Notes: generated by a model not told the origin, from the letters alone. Positions 23,695 to 38,159 are shown, counted from the first letter of the stretch. The stretch is DNA of 64,000 nucleotides from Amaranthus tricolor (GCF_026212465.1 NC_080059.1:23925329-23989328), one strand, 5' to 3'. A program made the numbers and translations.

Positions 23695-24289
23695 GTATAT
23701 ATTATTGTGTTGAAGTGGTTAGAATTTAAAATCATAGTCATATACTAGAATTTCATGTTAAGTTGCGATTTTAAGGGTTTTTAAGCATTTTTCGCCCTTT
23801 TGCGCATATAGTAGCTCAAACTTGGTTTGTTTTGCACGAAACTTTGCACACAACGCTATTTGGTATATATTATTGTGTTGAAGTGGTTTGAATTGAAAAT
23901 CATATTCATATGCTAGAGATTACTTGTTATGTTGGGATTTTAAGGGTTTTTAAGCGTTTTTAGCCCTTTTGCGCATAAAGTAGCTCAAACTTGGTTTGTT
24001 TTTCACGAAACTGGGCACACAACACTATTTGGTATATATTATTGTGTTGAAGTGGTTAGAATTTAATATCATAGTTATATACTAGAATTCCTTGTTAAGT
24101 TGCGATTTTAACGGTTTTTGAGCATTTTTGGCACTTTTGCGCATATAGTAGCTCAAACTTGGTTTGTTTTGCACGAAACATGGCACACAACACTATTTGG
24201 TATATATTATTGTGTTGAAGTGGTTAGAATTTAAAATCATAGTCATATGCTAGAAATTACTTGTTAAGTTGAGATTTTAAGGGTTTTTA

Positions 24290-24700
24290 AGCGTTTTTGG
24301 CCCCTTTTGCACAAAGTAGCTCAAACTTGGTTTGATTTGCACGAAACTTGGCACACAACACTATTTGGTATATATTATTGTGTTGAAGTGGTTAGAATTT
24401 AAAATCATAGTCATATGCTAGATTTGCTGTTAAGTTGCGATTTTAAGGGTTTTTAAGCATTTTTGGCACTTTTGCGCATAAAGTAACTCAAACTTGGTTT
24501 GTTTTGCGCGAAACTTTGCACATAACGCTATTTGGTATATATTATTGTGTTGAAGTGGTTAGAATTTAAAATCATAGTCATATGCTAGAATTGCATGTTA
24601 AGTTGCGATTTTAAGGGTTTTTAAGCATTTTTGGCACTTTTGGGCATAAAGTAGCTCAAACTTGTTTGTTTTGCACGAAACTTGGCACACAACACTATTT
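24290..24700 (+). repeat. Short duplicated block, copy 1
   Basis: Two rare variants in adjacent monomers recur together 2.35 kb downstream: GGCCCCTTTTGCACAAAG (loss of GCAT-region bases, about 24,299) and CTAGATTTGCTGTTAAG (24,421). The partner is about 26,640-27,050. Confidence 0.7.
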
Positions 24701-26639
24701 GGTATATTATTGTGTTGAAGTGGTTAGAATTTAAAATCATAGTCATATGCTAGAATTGCGTGTTAAGTTGCGATTTTAAGGGTTTTTAAGCATTTTTTGC
24801 ACTTTTGCGCATAAAGTAGCTCAAACTTGGTTTGTTTTGCGCAAAACTTTGCACACAACGCTATTTGGTATATATTATTGTGTTGAAGTGGTTAGAATTG
24901 AAAATCATAGTCATATGCTAGAAAATACTTGTTATGTTGCGATTTTAAGGGTTTTTTAGCGTTTTTTGCCCTTTTGCGGATAAAGTAGCTCAAACTTGGT
25001 TTGTTTAGCACGAATCTTGGCACATAAGACTATGTGGTATATATTATTTTTTTGAAGTGGTTAGAATTCAAAATCATCGTCATATGTTAGAAATTACGTA
25101 TTAAGTTGCGATTTTAAGGGTTTTGAAGCGTTTTTGGCCCTTTTGCGCATAATGTAGCTCAAACTTGGTTTGTTTTGCACGAAACTTGGCACACAACACT
25201 ATTTAGTATATATTATTGTGTTGAAGTGGTTATAATTTAAAATCATTGTCATATACTAGAATTTCATGTTAAGTTGCAATTTTAAGGGTTTTTAAGCATT
25301 TTTGGCACTTTTGCGCAACAAGTAGCTCAAACTTGGTTTGTTTTGCACGAAACTTTGCACACGACGCTATTTGGTATATATTATTGTGTTGAAGTGGTTT
25401 GAATTGAAAATCATAGTCATATGCTAGATATTACTTGTTAAGTTGCGATTTTAAGGGTTTTTAAGCGTTTTTGGCCCTTTTGCGCATAAAGTAGCTCAAA
25501 CTTGGTTTGTTTTTCACGAAACTTGGCACACAACACTATTTTGTATATATATTATTGTGTTGAAGTGGTTAGAATTTAAAATCATAGTCATATGCTAGAA
25601 TTGCATGTTAAGTTGCGATTTAAGGGTTTTTAAGCATTTTTGGCACTTTTGCGCATATAGTAGCTCAAACTTGTTTGTTTTGCACGAAACATGGCACACA
25701 ACACTATTTGGTATATTATTGTGTTGAAGTGGTTAGATTTTAAAATCATAGTCATATGCTAGAATTGCGTGTTAAGTTGCGATTTTAAGGGTTTTTAAGC
25801 ATTTTTTGCACTTTTGCGCATAAAGTAGCTCAAACTTGGTTTGTTTTGCGCGAAACTTTGCACACAACGCTATTTGGTATATATTATTGTGTTGAAGTGG
25901 TTAGAATTTAAAATCATAGTCATATGCTAGAAATTACTTGTTAAGTTGCGATTTTAATGGTTTTTTAGCGTTTTTGGCCCTTTTGCATATAAAGTAGCTC
26001 AAACTTGGTTTGTTTAGCACGAAACTTGGCACACAACACTATGTGGTATATATTATTTTTTTGAGGTGGTTAGAATTCAAAATCATCATCATATGTTAGA
26101 AATTACGTATTAAGTTGCGATTTTAAGGGTTTTGAAGCGTTTTTGGCCATTTTGCGCATAAAATAGCTCAAGCTTGGTTTGTTTTGCACGAAACTTGGCA
26201 CACAACACTATTTTGTATATATTATTGTGTTGAAGTGGTTAGAATTTAAAATCATAGTCATATGCTAGAATTGCGTGTTAAGTTGCGATTTTAAGGGTTT
26301 TTAAGCATTTTTTGCACTTTTGCGCATAAAGTAGTTCAAATTTGGTTTGTTTTGCGCGAAGCTTTGCACACAATGCTATTTGGTATATATTATTGTGTTG
26401 AAGTGGTTAGAATTGAAAATCATAGTCATATGCTAGAAATTACTTGTTAAGTTGCGATTTTAACGGTTTTTTAGCGTTTTTGGCCCTTTTGCGCATAAAG
26501 TAGCTCAAACTTGGTTTCTCTAGCACGAAACTTGGCACACAACACTATGTGCTATATATTATTGTGTTGAAGTGGTTAGAATTTAATATGATAGTCATAT
26601 GCTAGAATTGGATGTTAAGTTGCGATTTTAAGGGTTTTT

Positions 26640-27050
26640 AAGCGTTTTTGGCCCCTTTTGCACAAAGTAGCTCAAACTTGGTTTGATTTGCACGAAACTT
26701 GGCACACAACACTATTTGATATATATTATTGTGTTGAAGTGGTTAGAATTTAAAATCATAGTCATATGCTAGATTTGCTGTTAAGTTGCGATTTTAAGGG
26801 TTTTTAAGCATTTTTGGCACTTTTGCGCATAAAGTAGCTCAAACTTGGTTTGTTTTGCGCGAAACTTTGCACATAACGCTATTTGGTATATTATTGTGTT
26901 GAAGTGGTTAGAATTTAAAATCATAGTCATATGCTAGAATTGCGTGTTAAGTTGCGATTTTAAGGGTTTTTAAGCATTTTTTTGCACTTTTGCGCATAAA
27001 GTAGCTCAAACTTGGTTTGTTTTGCGCGAAACTTTGCACACAACGCTATT
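26640..27050 (+). repeat. Short duplicated block, copy 2
   Basis: GGCCCCTTTTGCACAAAG recurs at about 26,650 and CTAGATTTGCTGTTAAG with GATTT at 26,772. This is offset 2,351 bp from copy 1, fourteen monomers less indels. The shared rare deletions make independent origin unlikely. Confidence 0.7.
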
Positions 27051-29099
27051 TGGTATATATTATTGTGTTGAAGTGGTTAGAATTTAAAATCATATTCATA
27101 TACTAGAATTGCTTGTTAAGTTGCGATTTTAAGGGTTTTTAAGCATTTTTGGCACTTTTGCGCAACAAGTATCTCAAACTTGGTTTGTTTTGCACGAAAC
27201 TTTGCACACAACGCTATTTGGTATATATTATTGTGTTGAAGTGGTTTGAATTGAAAATCATAGTCATATGCTAGAAATTACTTGTTAAGTTGCGATTTTA
27301 AGGGTTTTTAAGCGTTTTTGGCCCCTTTTGCGCATAAAGTAGCTCAAACTTGGTTTGTTTTGCACGAAACTTGGCACTCAACACTATTTGGTATATATTA
27401 TTGTGTTGAAGTGGTTAGAATTTAAAATCATAGTCATATGCTAGAATTGCGTGTTAAGTTGCGATTTTAAGGGTTTTTTAAGCATTTTTGGCACTTTTGC
27501 GCATAAGGTAGCTCAAACTTGGTTTGTTTTGCGCAAAACTTTGCACACAACGCTATTTGGTACATATTATTGTGTTGAAGTGGTTAGAATTGAAAATCAT
27601 AGTCATATGCTAGAAATTACTTGTTAAGTTGCGATTTTAAGGGTTTTTTAGCGTTTTTGGCCCTTTTGCGCAATAAGTACCTCAAACTTGGTTTGTTTAG
27701 CACGAAACTTGGCACACAACACTATGTGGTATATATTATTTTGTTGAAGTGGTTAGAATTCAAAATCATCGTCATATGTTAGAAATTACGTATTAAGTTG
27801 CGATTTTAAGGGTTTTCAAGCGTTTTTTCCACTTTTGCGCATAAAGTAGCTCAAACTTGGTTTGTTTTGCACGAAACTTGGCACACAACACTATTTGGTA
27901 TATATTATTGTGTTGAAGTGGTTAGAATTTAAAATCATTGTCATATACTAGAATTTCTTGTTAAGTTGCGATTTTAAGGGTTTTTGAGCATTTTTGGCAC
28001 TTTTGCGCAACAAGTAGCTCAAACTTGGTTTGTTTTGCGCGAAACTTTGCACACAACGCTATTTGGTATATATTATTGTGTTGAAGTGGTTTGAATTGAA
28101 AATCATAGTCATATGCTAGAAATTACTTGTTAAGTTGCGATTTTAAGGGTTTTTAAGCGTTTTTTGGCCCCTTTTGCGCATAAAGTAGCTCAAACTTGGT
28201 TTGATTTGCACGAAACTTGGCACACAACACTATTTGGTATATATTATTGTGTTGAAGTGGTTAGAATTTAAAATCATAGTCATATGCTAGAATTGCGTGT
28301 TAAGTTGCGATTTTAAGGGTTTTTAAGCATTTGTGGCACTTTTGCGCATAAAGTAGCTCAAACTTGGTTTGTTTTGCGCGAAACTTTGCACATAACGCTA
28401 TTTGGTATATATTATTGTGTTGAAGTGGTTAGAATTGAAAATCATAGTCATATGCTAGAAATTACTTGTTAAGTTGCGATTTTAATGGTTTTTTAGCGTT
28501 TTTGGCCCTTTTGCATATAAAGTAGCTCAAATTTGGTTTGTTTAGCACGAAACTTGGCACACAACACTATGTGGTATATATTATTTTTTTGAAGTGGTTA
28601 GAATTCAAAATCATCGTCATATGTTAGAAATGACGTATTAAGTTGCGATTTTAAGGGTTTTGAAGCGTTTTTGGCCATTTTGCGCATAAAATAGCTCAAG
28701 CTTGGTTTGTTTTGCACGAAACTTGGCACACAACACTATTTTGTATATATTATTTTGTTGAAGTGGTTAGAATTTAAAATCATAGTCATATACTAGAATT
28801 GCTTGTTAAGTTGCGATTTTAAGGGTTTTTAAGCATTTTTGGCACTTTTGCGCAACAAGTAGCTCAAACTTGGTTTGTTTTGCACGAAACTTTGCACACG
28901 ATGCTATTTGGTATATGTTATTGTGTTGAAGTGGTTTGAATTGAAAATCATAGTCATATGCTAGAAATTACTTGTTAAGTTGCGATTTTAAGGGTTTTTT
29001 AAGCGTTTTTGGCCCTTTTGCGCATAAAGTATCTCAAACTTGGTTTGTTTAGCACGAAACTTGGCACACAACACTATGTGGTATATATTATTTTGTTGA

Positions 29100-32000
29100 A
29101 GTGGTTAGAATTCAAAATCATCGTCATATGTTAGAAATTACGTATTAAGTTGCGATTTTAAGGGTTTTCAAGCGTTTTTGGCACTTTTGCGCATAACGTA
29201 GCTCAAACTTGGTTTGTTTTGCACGAAACTTGGCACACAACACTATTTGGTATATATTATTGTGTTGAAGTGGTTAGAATTGAACATCATAGTCATATGC
29301 TAGAAATTACTTGTTAAGTTGCGATTGTAATGGTTTTTTAGCGTTTTTGGCCCTTTTGCATATAAAGTAGCTCAAACTTGGTTTGTTTAGCACGAAACTT
29401 GGAACACAACACTATGTGGTATATATTATTTTTTTGAAGTGGTTAGAATTCAAAATCATCGTCATATGTTAGAAATTACGTATTAAGTTGCGATTTTAAG
29501 GGTTTTGAAGCGTTTTTGGCCATTTTGCGCATAAAATAGCTCAAGCTTGGTTTGTTTTGCACGAAACTTGGCACACAACACTATTTTGTATATATTATTG
29601 TGTTGAAGTGGTTAGAATTTAAAATCATAGTCATATACTAGAATTGCTTGTTAAGTTGCGATTTTAAGGGTTTTTAAGCATTTTTAGCACTTTTGCGCAA
29701 CAAGTATCTCAAACTTGGTTTGTTTTGCACGAAACTTTGCACACAACGCTATTTTGTATATATTATTGTGTTGAAGTGGTTAGAATTGAAAATCATAGTC
29801 ATATGCTAGAAATTACTTGTTAAGTTGCGATTTTAAGGGTTTTTTAGTGTTTTTGGCCCTTTTGCGCATAAAGTACCTCAAACTTGGTTTGTTTAGCACG
29901 AAACTTGGCACACAACACTATGTGGTATATATTATTTTTTTGAAGTGGTTAGAATTCAAAATCATCATCATATGTTAGAAATTACGTATTAAGTTGCGAT
30001 TTTAAGGGTTTTGAAGCGCTTTTGGCCATTTTGCGCATAAAATAGCTCAAGCTTGGTTTGTTTTGCACGAAACTTGGCACACAACACTATTTTGTATATA
30101 TTATTTTGTTGAAGTGGTTAGAATTTAAAATCATAGTCATATACTAGAATTGCTTGTTAAGTTGCGATTTTAAGGGTTTTTAAGCATTTTTGGCACTTTT
30201 GCGCAACAAGTATCTCAAACTTGGTTTGTTTTGCACGAAACTTTGCACACAACGCTATTTGGTATATATTATTGTGTTGAAGTGGTTTGAATTGAAAATC
30301 ATAGTCATATGCTAGAAATTACTTGTTAAGTTGCGATTTTAAGGGTTTTTAAGCATTTTTGTGACTTTTGCGCATAAGGTAGCTCAAACTTGGTTTGTTT
30401 TGCGCAAAACTTTGCACACAACGCTATTTGGTACATATTATTGTTGAAGTGGTTAGAATTGAAAATCATAGTCATATGCTAGAAATTACTTGTTAAGTTG
30501 CGATTTTAAGGGTTTTTTAGCTTTTTTGGCCCTTTTGCGCATAAAGTACCTCAAACTTGGTTTGTTTAGCACGAAACTTGGCACACAACACTATGTGGTA
30601 TATATTATTTTGTTGAAGTGGTTAGAATTCAAAATCATCGTCATATGTTAGAAATTACGTATTAAGTTGCGATTTTAAGGGTTTTCAAGCATTTTTGGCA
30701 CTTTTGCGCATAAAGTAGCTCAAACTTGGTTTGTTTTGCACGAAACTTGGAACACAACACTATTTGGTATATATTATTGTGTTGAAGTGGTTAGAATTTA
30801 AAATCATTGTCATATACTAGAATTTCTTGTTAAGTTGCGATTTTAAGGGTTTTTGAGCATTTTCGGCACTTTTGCGCAACAAGTAGCTCAAACTTGGTTT
30901 GTTTTGCGCGAAACTTTGCACACAACGCTATTTGGTATATATTATTGTGTTGAAGTGGTTTGAATTGAAAATCATAGTCATATGCTAGAAATTACTTGTT
31001 AAGTTGCGATTTTAAGGGTTTTTAAGCGTTTTTGGCCCTTTGGCGCATAAAGTAGCTCAAACTTGGTTTGTTTAGAATGAAACTAGGCACATAACACTAT
31101 TTGGTATATATTATTGTGTTGAAGCGGTTAGAATTGAAAATCATAGTCATATGAGAGAAATTACTTGTTAAGTTGCGATTTTAAAGGTTTTTTAGCGTTT
31201 TTGGCCCTTTTGCGCATAAAGTAGCACAAACTTGGTTTGTTTAACACGAAACTTGGCACACAACACTATGTGGTATATATTATTTTTCTGAAGTGGTTAA
31301 AATTGAAAATCATTGTCATATGTTAGAAATTACGTATTAAGTTGCGATTTTAAGGGTTTTGAAGCGTTTTTGGTCCTTTTGCGCATAAAGTAGATCAAAC
31401 TTGGTTTGTTTTGCACGAAACTTGGCACACAACACTATTTGGTATATATTATTGTGTTGAAGTGGTTAGAATTTAAAATCATAGTCATATTCTAGAATTT
31501 CGTATCAAGTTGCGATTTTAAGGGTTTTTAAGCATTTTTGGCACTTTTGCGCAATAAGTAGCTCAAACTTGGTTTGTTTTGCACGAAACTTTGCACACAA
31601 CGCTATTTGGTATATATTATTGTGTTGAAGTAGTTTGAATTGAAAATCATTGTCATATGCTAGAAATTACTTGTTAAGTTGCGATTTTAAGGTTTTTGAA
31701 GCGTTTTTGGTCCTTTTGCGCATAAAGTAGCTCAAACTTGGTTTGTTTTGCACGAAACTTGGCACACAACACTATTTGGTATATATTATTGTGTTGAAGT
31801 GGTTAGAATTTAAAATCATAGTTATATACTAGAATTCCTTGTTAAGTTGCGATTTTAACGGTTTTTGAGCATTTTTGACACTTTTGCGTAACAAGTAGCT
31901 CAAACTTGGTTTGTTTTGCATGAAACATTCCACACAACGCTATTTGGTGTATATTATTGTGTTGAAGTGGTTTGAATTGAAAATCATAGTCATATGCTAG

Positions 32001-32304
32001 AAATTACTTGTTAAGTTACGATTTTAAGGGTTTTTAAGCGTTTTTGGCCCCTTTTGCGCATAAAGTAGCTCAAACTTGGTTTGATTTGCACGAAACTTGG
32101 CACACAACACTATTTGGTATATATTATTGTGTTGAAGTGGTTAGAATTGAAAATCTTAGTCATATGCAAGAAATTACTTGTTAAGTTGCGATTTTAATGG
32201 TTTTTTAGCGTTTTTGGCCCTTTCGCATATAAAGTAGCTCAAACTTGGTTTGTTTAGCACGAAACTTGGCACACAACACTATGTGGTATATATTATTTTT
32301 TTGA
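29100..32304 (+). repeat. 19-monomer tandem duplication, copy 1 (3,205 bp)
   Basis: Rare variants recur exactly 3,205-3,206 bp apart: GAATTGAACATCATAG (GAAC at 29,282 and 32,487), AGGGTTTTCAAGCG followed by ATAACGTAGC (29,161 and 32,366), and TTTAGAATGAAACTAGG (about 31,071 and 34,277). Nineteen monomers give 3,211 bp, and type B monomers are one base short, which explains the difference. The two copies look nearly identical. Confidence 0.85.
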
Positions 32305-35300
32305 AGTGGTTAGAATTCAAAATCATCGTCATATGTTAGAAATTACGTATTAAGTTGCGATTTTAAGGGTTTTCAAGCGTTTTTGGCACTTTTGCGCATA
32401 ACGTAGCTCAAACTTGGTTTGTTTTGCACGAAACTTGGCACACAACACTATTTGGTATATATTATTGTGTTGAAGTGGTTAGAATTGAACATCATAGTCA
32501 TATGCTAGAAATTACTTGTTAAGTTGCGATTGTAATGGTTTTTTAGCGTTTTTGGCCCTTTTGCATATAAAGTAGCTCAAACTTGGTTTGTTTAGCACGA
32601 AACTTGGAACACAACACTATGTGGTATATATTATTTTTTTGAAGTGGTTAGAATTCAAAATCATCGTCATATGTTAGAAATTACGTATTAAGTTGCGATT
32701 TTAAGGGTTTTGAAGCGTTTTTGGCCATTTTGCGCATAAAATAGCTCAAGCTTGGTTTGTTTTGCACGAAACTTGGCACACAACACTATTTTGTATATAT
32801 TATTGTGTTGAAGTGGTTAGAATTTAAAATCATAGTCATATACTAGAATTGCTTGTTAAGTTGCGATTTTAAGGGTTTTTAAGCATTTTTAGCACTTTTG
32901 CGCAACAAGTATCTCAAACTTGGTTTGTTTTGCACGAAACTTTGCACACAACGCTATTTTGTATATATTATTGTGTTGAAGTGGTTAGAATTGAAAATCA
33001 TAGTCATATGCTAGAAATTACTTGTTAAGTTGCGATTTTAAGGGTTTTTTAGTGTTTTTGGCCCTTTTGCGCATAAAGTACCTCAAACTTGGTTTGTTTA
33101 GCACGAAACTTGGCACACAACACTATGTGGTATATATTATTTTTTTGAAGTGGTTAGAATTCAAAATCATCATCATATGTTAGAAATTACGTATTAAGTT
33201 GCGATTTTAAGGGTTTTGAAGCGCTTTTGGCCATTTTGCGCATAAAATAGCTCAAGCTTGGTTTGTTTTGCATGAAACTTGGCACACAGCACTATTTTGT
33301 ATATATTATTTTGTTGAAGTGGTTAGAATTTAAAATCATAGTCATATACTAGAATTGCTTGTTAAGTTGCGATTTTAAGGGTTTTTAAGCATTTTTGGCA
33401 CTTTTGCGCAACAAGTATCTCAAACTTGGTTTGTTTTGCACGAAACTTTGCACACAACGCTATTTGGTATATATTATTGTGTTGAAGTGGTTTGAATTGA
33501 AAATCATAGTCATATGCTAGAAATTACTTGTTAAGTTGCGATTTTAAGGGTTTTTAAGCATTTTTGTGACTTTTGCGCATAAGGTAGCTCAAACTTGGTT
33601 TGTTTTGCGCAAAACTTTGCACACAACGCTATTTGGTACATATTATTGTTGAAGTGGTTAGAATTGAACATCATAGTCATATGCTAGAAATTACTTGTTA
33701 AGTTGCGATTTTAAGGGTTTTTTAGCTTTTTTGGCCCTTTTGCGCATAAAGTACCTCAAACTTGGTTTGTTTAGCACGAAACTTGGCACACAACACTATG
33801 TGGTATATATTATTTTGTTGAAGTGGTTAGAATTCAAAATCATCGTCATATGTTAGAAATTACGTATTAAGTTGCGATTTTAAGGGTTTTCAAGCATTTT
33901 TGGCACTTTTGCGTATAAAGTAGCTCAAACTTGGTTTGTTTTGCACGAAACTTGGAACACAACACTATTTGGTATATATTATTGTGTTGAAGTGGTTAGA
34001 ATTTAAAATCATTGTCATATACTAGAATTTCTTGTTAAGTTGCGATTTTAAGGGTTTTTGAGCATTTTCGGCACTTTTGCGCAACAAGTAGCTCAAACTT
34101 GGTTTGTTTTGCGCGAAACTTTGCACACAACGCTATTTGGTATATATTATTGTGTTGAAGTGCTTTGAATTGAAAATCATAGTCATATGCTAGAAATTAC
34201 TTGTTAAGTTGCGATTTTAAGGGTTTTTAAGCGTTTTTGGCCCTTTGGCGCATAAAGTAGCTCAAACTTGGTTTGTTTAGAATGAAACTAGGCACATAAC
34301 ACTATTTGGTATATATTATTGTGTTGAAGCGGTTAGAATTGAAAATCATAGTCATATGAGAGAAATTACTTGTTAAGTTGCGATTTTAAAGGTTTTTTAG
34401 CGTTTTTTTTTGCCCTTTTGCGCATAAAGTAGCACAAACTTGGTTTGTTTAACACGAAACTTGGCACACAACACTATGTGGTATATATTATTTTTCTGAA
34501 GTGGTTAAAATTGAAAATCATTGTCATATGTTAGAAATTACGTATTAAGTTGCGATTTTAAGGGTTTTGAAGCGTTTTTGGTCCTTTTGTGCATAAAGTA
34601 GATCAAACTTGGTTTGTTTTGCACGAAACTTGGCACACAACACTATTTGGTATATATTATTGTGTTGAAGTGGTTAGAATTTAAAATCATAGTCATATTC
34701 TAGAATTTCGTATCAAGTTGCGATTTTAAGGGTTTTTAAGCATTTTTGGCACTTTTGCGCAATAAGTAGCTCAAACTTGGTTTGTTTTGCACGAAACTTT
34801 GCACACAACGCTATTTGGTATATATTATTGTGTTGAAGTAGTTTGAATTGAAAATCATTGTCATATGCTAGAAATTACTTGTTAAGTTGCGATTTTAAGG
34901 TTTTTGAAGCGTTTTTGGTCCTTTTGCGCATAAAGTAGCTCAAACTTGGTTTGTTTTGCACGAAACTTGGCACACAACACTATTTGGTATATATTATTGT
35001 GTTGAAGTGGTTAGAATTTAAAATCATAGTTATATACTAGAATTCCTTGTTAAGTTGCGATTTTAACGGTTTTTGAGCATTTTTGACACTTTTGCGTAAC
35101 AAGTAGCTCAAACTTGGTTTGTTTTGCATGAAACATTCCACACAACGCTATTTGGTGTATATTATTGTGTTGAAGTGGTTTGAATTGAAAATCATAGTCA
35201 TATGCTAGAAATTACTTGTTAAGTTACGATTTTAAGGGTTTTTAAGCGTTTTTGGCCCCTTTTGCGCATAAAGTAGCTCAAACTTGGTTTGATTTGCACG

Positions 35301-35510
35301 AAACTTGGCACACAACACTATTTGGTATATATTATTGTGTTGAAGTGGTTAGAATTGAAAATCATAGTCATATGCAAGAAATTACTTGTTAAGTTGCGAT
35401 TTTAATGGTTTTTTAGCGTTTTTGGCCCTTTCGCATATAAAGTAGCTCAAACTTGGTTTGTTTAGCACGAAACTTGGCACACAACACTATGTGGTATATA
35501 TTATTTTTTT
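32305..35510 (+). repeat. 19-monomer tandem duplication, copy 2 (about 3,205 bp)
   Basis: This is the direct tandem copy of 29,100-32,304. Private changes include a longer T run (GCGTTTTTTTTTGCCC at about 34,400), GAAGTGCTTTGAATT at about 34,156 and TTTTGTGCATAAAG at about 34,586. It ends near 35,510, where GGGTTTTGAAGCG with GGCTATTTTGCGC replaces the expected TTTTCAAGCG monomer. Confidence 0.85.
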
Positions 35511-38159
35511 GAAGTGGTTAGAATTCAAAATCATCGTCATATGTTAGAAATTACGTATTAAGTTGCGATTTTAAGGGTTTTGAAGCGTTTTTGGCTATTT
35601 TGCGCATAAAATAGCTCAAGCTTGGTTTGTTTTGCACGAAACTTGGCACACAACACTATTTTGTATATATTATTGTGTTGAAGTGGTTAGAATTTAAAAT
35701 CATAGTCATAAACTAGAATTGCTTGTTAAGTTGCGATTTTAAGGATTTTTAAGCATTTTTGGCACTTTTGCGCAACAAGTATCTCAAACTTGGTTTGTTT
35801 TGCAGGAAACTTTCCACACAACGCTATTTGGTATATATTATTGTGTTGAAGTGGTTTGAATTGAAAATCATAGTCATATGCTAGAAATTAGTTGTTAAGT
35901 TGCGATTTTAAGGGTTTTTAAGCGTTTTTGGCCCCTTTTGCGCATAAAGTAGCTCAAACTTGGTTTGTTTTGCACGAAACTTGGCACTCAACACTATTTG
36001 GTATATATTATTGTGTTGAAGTGGTTAGAATTTAAAATCATAGTCATATGCTAGAATTGCGTGTTAAGTTGCGATTTTAAGGGTTTTTAAGCATTTTTGG
36101 GACTTTTGCGCATAAGGTAGCTCAAACTTGGTTTGTTTTGCGCAAAACTTTGCACACAACGCTATTTGATACATATTATTGTGTTGAAGTGGTTAGAATT
36201 GAAAATCATAGTCATATGCTAGAAATTACTTGTTAAGTTGCGATTTTAAGGGTTTTTTAGCGTTTTTGGCCCTTTTGCGCATAAAGTACCTCAAACTTGG
36301 TTTGTTTAGCACGAAACATGGCACACAACACTATGTGGTATATATTATTTTGATGAAGTGGTTAGAATTCAAAATCATCGTCATATGTTAGAAATTACGT
36401 ATTAAGTTGCGATTTTAAGGGTTTTCAAGCGTTTTTGGCACTTTTGCGCATAAAGTAGCTCAAACTTGGTTTGTTTTGCACGAAACTTTGCACACAACGC
36501 TATTTGGTATATGTTATTGTGTTGAAGTGGTTTGAATTGAAAATCATAGTCATATGCTAGAAATTACTTGTTAAGTTGCGATTTTAAGGGTTTTTTAGCG
36601 TTTTTGGCCCTTTTGCGCATAAAGTATCTCAAACTTGGTTTGTTTAGCAAGAAACTTGGCACACAACACTATGTGGTATATATTATTTTGTTGAAGTGGT
36701 TAGAATTCAAAATCATCGTCATATGTTAGAAATTACGTATTAAGTTGCGATTTTAAGGGTTTTCAAGCGTTTTTGGCACTTTTGCGCATAAAGTAGCTCA
36801 AACTTGGTTTGTTTTGCACGAAACTTGGCACTGAACACTATTTGGTATATATTATTGTGTTGAAGTTGTTAGAATTTAAAATCATAGTCATATGCTAGAA
36901 ATTACTAGTTAAGTTGCGATTTTAATGGTTTTTTAGCATTTTTGGGACTTTTGCGCATAAGGTAGCTCAAACTTGGTTTGTTTAGCGCGAAACTTGGCAC
37001 ACAACGCTATTTGGTATATATTATTTTTTTGAAGTGGTTAGAATTCAAAATCATCGTCATATGTTAGAAATTACGTATTAAGTTGCGATTTTAAGGGTTT
37101 TGAAGCGTTTTTGGCCATTTTGCGCATAAAATAGCTCAAGCTTGGTTTGTTTTGCACGAAACTTGGCACACAACACTATTTTGTATATATTATTGTGTTG
37201 AAGTGGTTAGAATTTAAAATCATAGTCATATACTAGAATTGCTTGTTAAGTTGCGATTTTAAGGGTTTTTAAGCATTTTTAGCACTTTTGCGCAACAAGT
37301 ATCTCAAACTTGGTTTGTTTTGCACGAAACTTTGCACACAACGCTATTTTGTATATATTATTGTGTTGAAGTGGTTAGAATTGAAAATCATAGTCATATG
37401 CTAGAAATTACTTGTTAAGTTGCGATTTTAAGGGTTTTTTAGTGTTTTTGGCCCTTTTGCGCATAAAGTACCTCAAACTTGGTTTGTTTAGCACGAAACT
37501 TGGCACACAACACTATGTGGTATATATTATTTTGTTGAAGTGGTTAGAATTCAAAATCATCGTCATATGTTAGAAATTACGTATTAAGTTGCGATTTTAA
37601 GGGTTTTCAAGCGTTTTTGGCACTTTTGCGCATAAAGTAGCTCAAACTTGGTTTGTTTTGCACGAAACTTGGCACACAACACTATTTGGTATATATTATT
37701 GTGTTGAAGTGGTTAGAATTGAAAATCATAGTCATATGCTAGAAATTACTTGTTAAGTTGCGATTTTAATGGTTTTTTAGCGTTTTTGGCCCTTTTGCAT
37801 ATAAAGTAGCTCAAACTTGGTTTGTTTAGCACGAAACTTGGCACACAACACTATGTGGTATATATTATTTTTTTGAAGTGGTTAGAATTCAAAATCATCG
37901 TCATATGTTAGAAATTAAGTATTAAGTTGCGATTTTAAGGGTTTTGAAGCCTTTTGGCCATTTTGCGCATAAAATAGCTCAAGCTTGGTTTGTTTTGCAC
38001 GAAACTTGGCACACAACACTATTTTGTATATATTATTGTGTTGAAGTGGTTAGAATTTAAAATCATAGTCATATACTAGAATTGCTTGTTAAGTTGCGAT
38101 TTTAAGGGTTTTTAAGCATTTTTGGCACTTTTGCGCAACAAGTATCTCAAACTTGGTTT
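35511..38159 (+). repeat. Mosaic segment between the 19-mer pair and the 12-mer array
   Basis: About sixteen monomers come from already described blocks. About 35,340-36,480 recurs at about 43,440-44,580 (offset 8,103). About 37,020-38,160 repeats the run seen in the 19-mers at about 29,430-30,250 (AAAATAGCTCAAGC, then TTTTTAGCACTTTTGCGC, then AGTGTTTTTGGCCC). It has no independent periodicity and no other content. Confidence 0.7.

Larger units (their letters stand above)
23526..29100 (+). repeat. Right-arm proximal segment, mixed monomers without a clean HOR
   Basis: About 33 monomers alternate between three recurring types. Type A has GAATTGAAAATC with AGAAATTACTTG and AGCGTTTTTGGCCC. Type B has GAATTTAAAATC with AGAATTGC and AGCATTTTTGGCAC. 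Type C has GAATTCAAAATCATC (an EcoRI site) with GAAATTACGTATTAAG and GTTTTGAAGCG or GTTTTCAAGCG. Their order is irregular, and private changes are denser than further right. No gene or other element is present. Confidence 0.8.
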
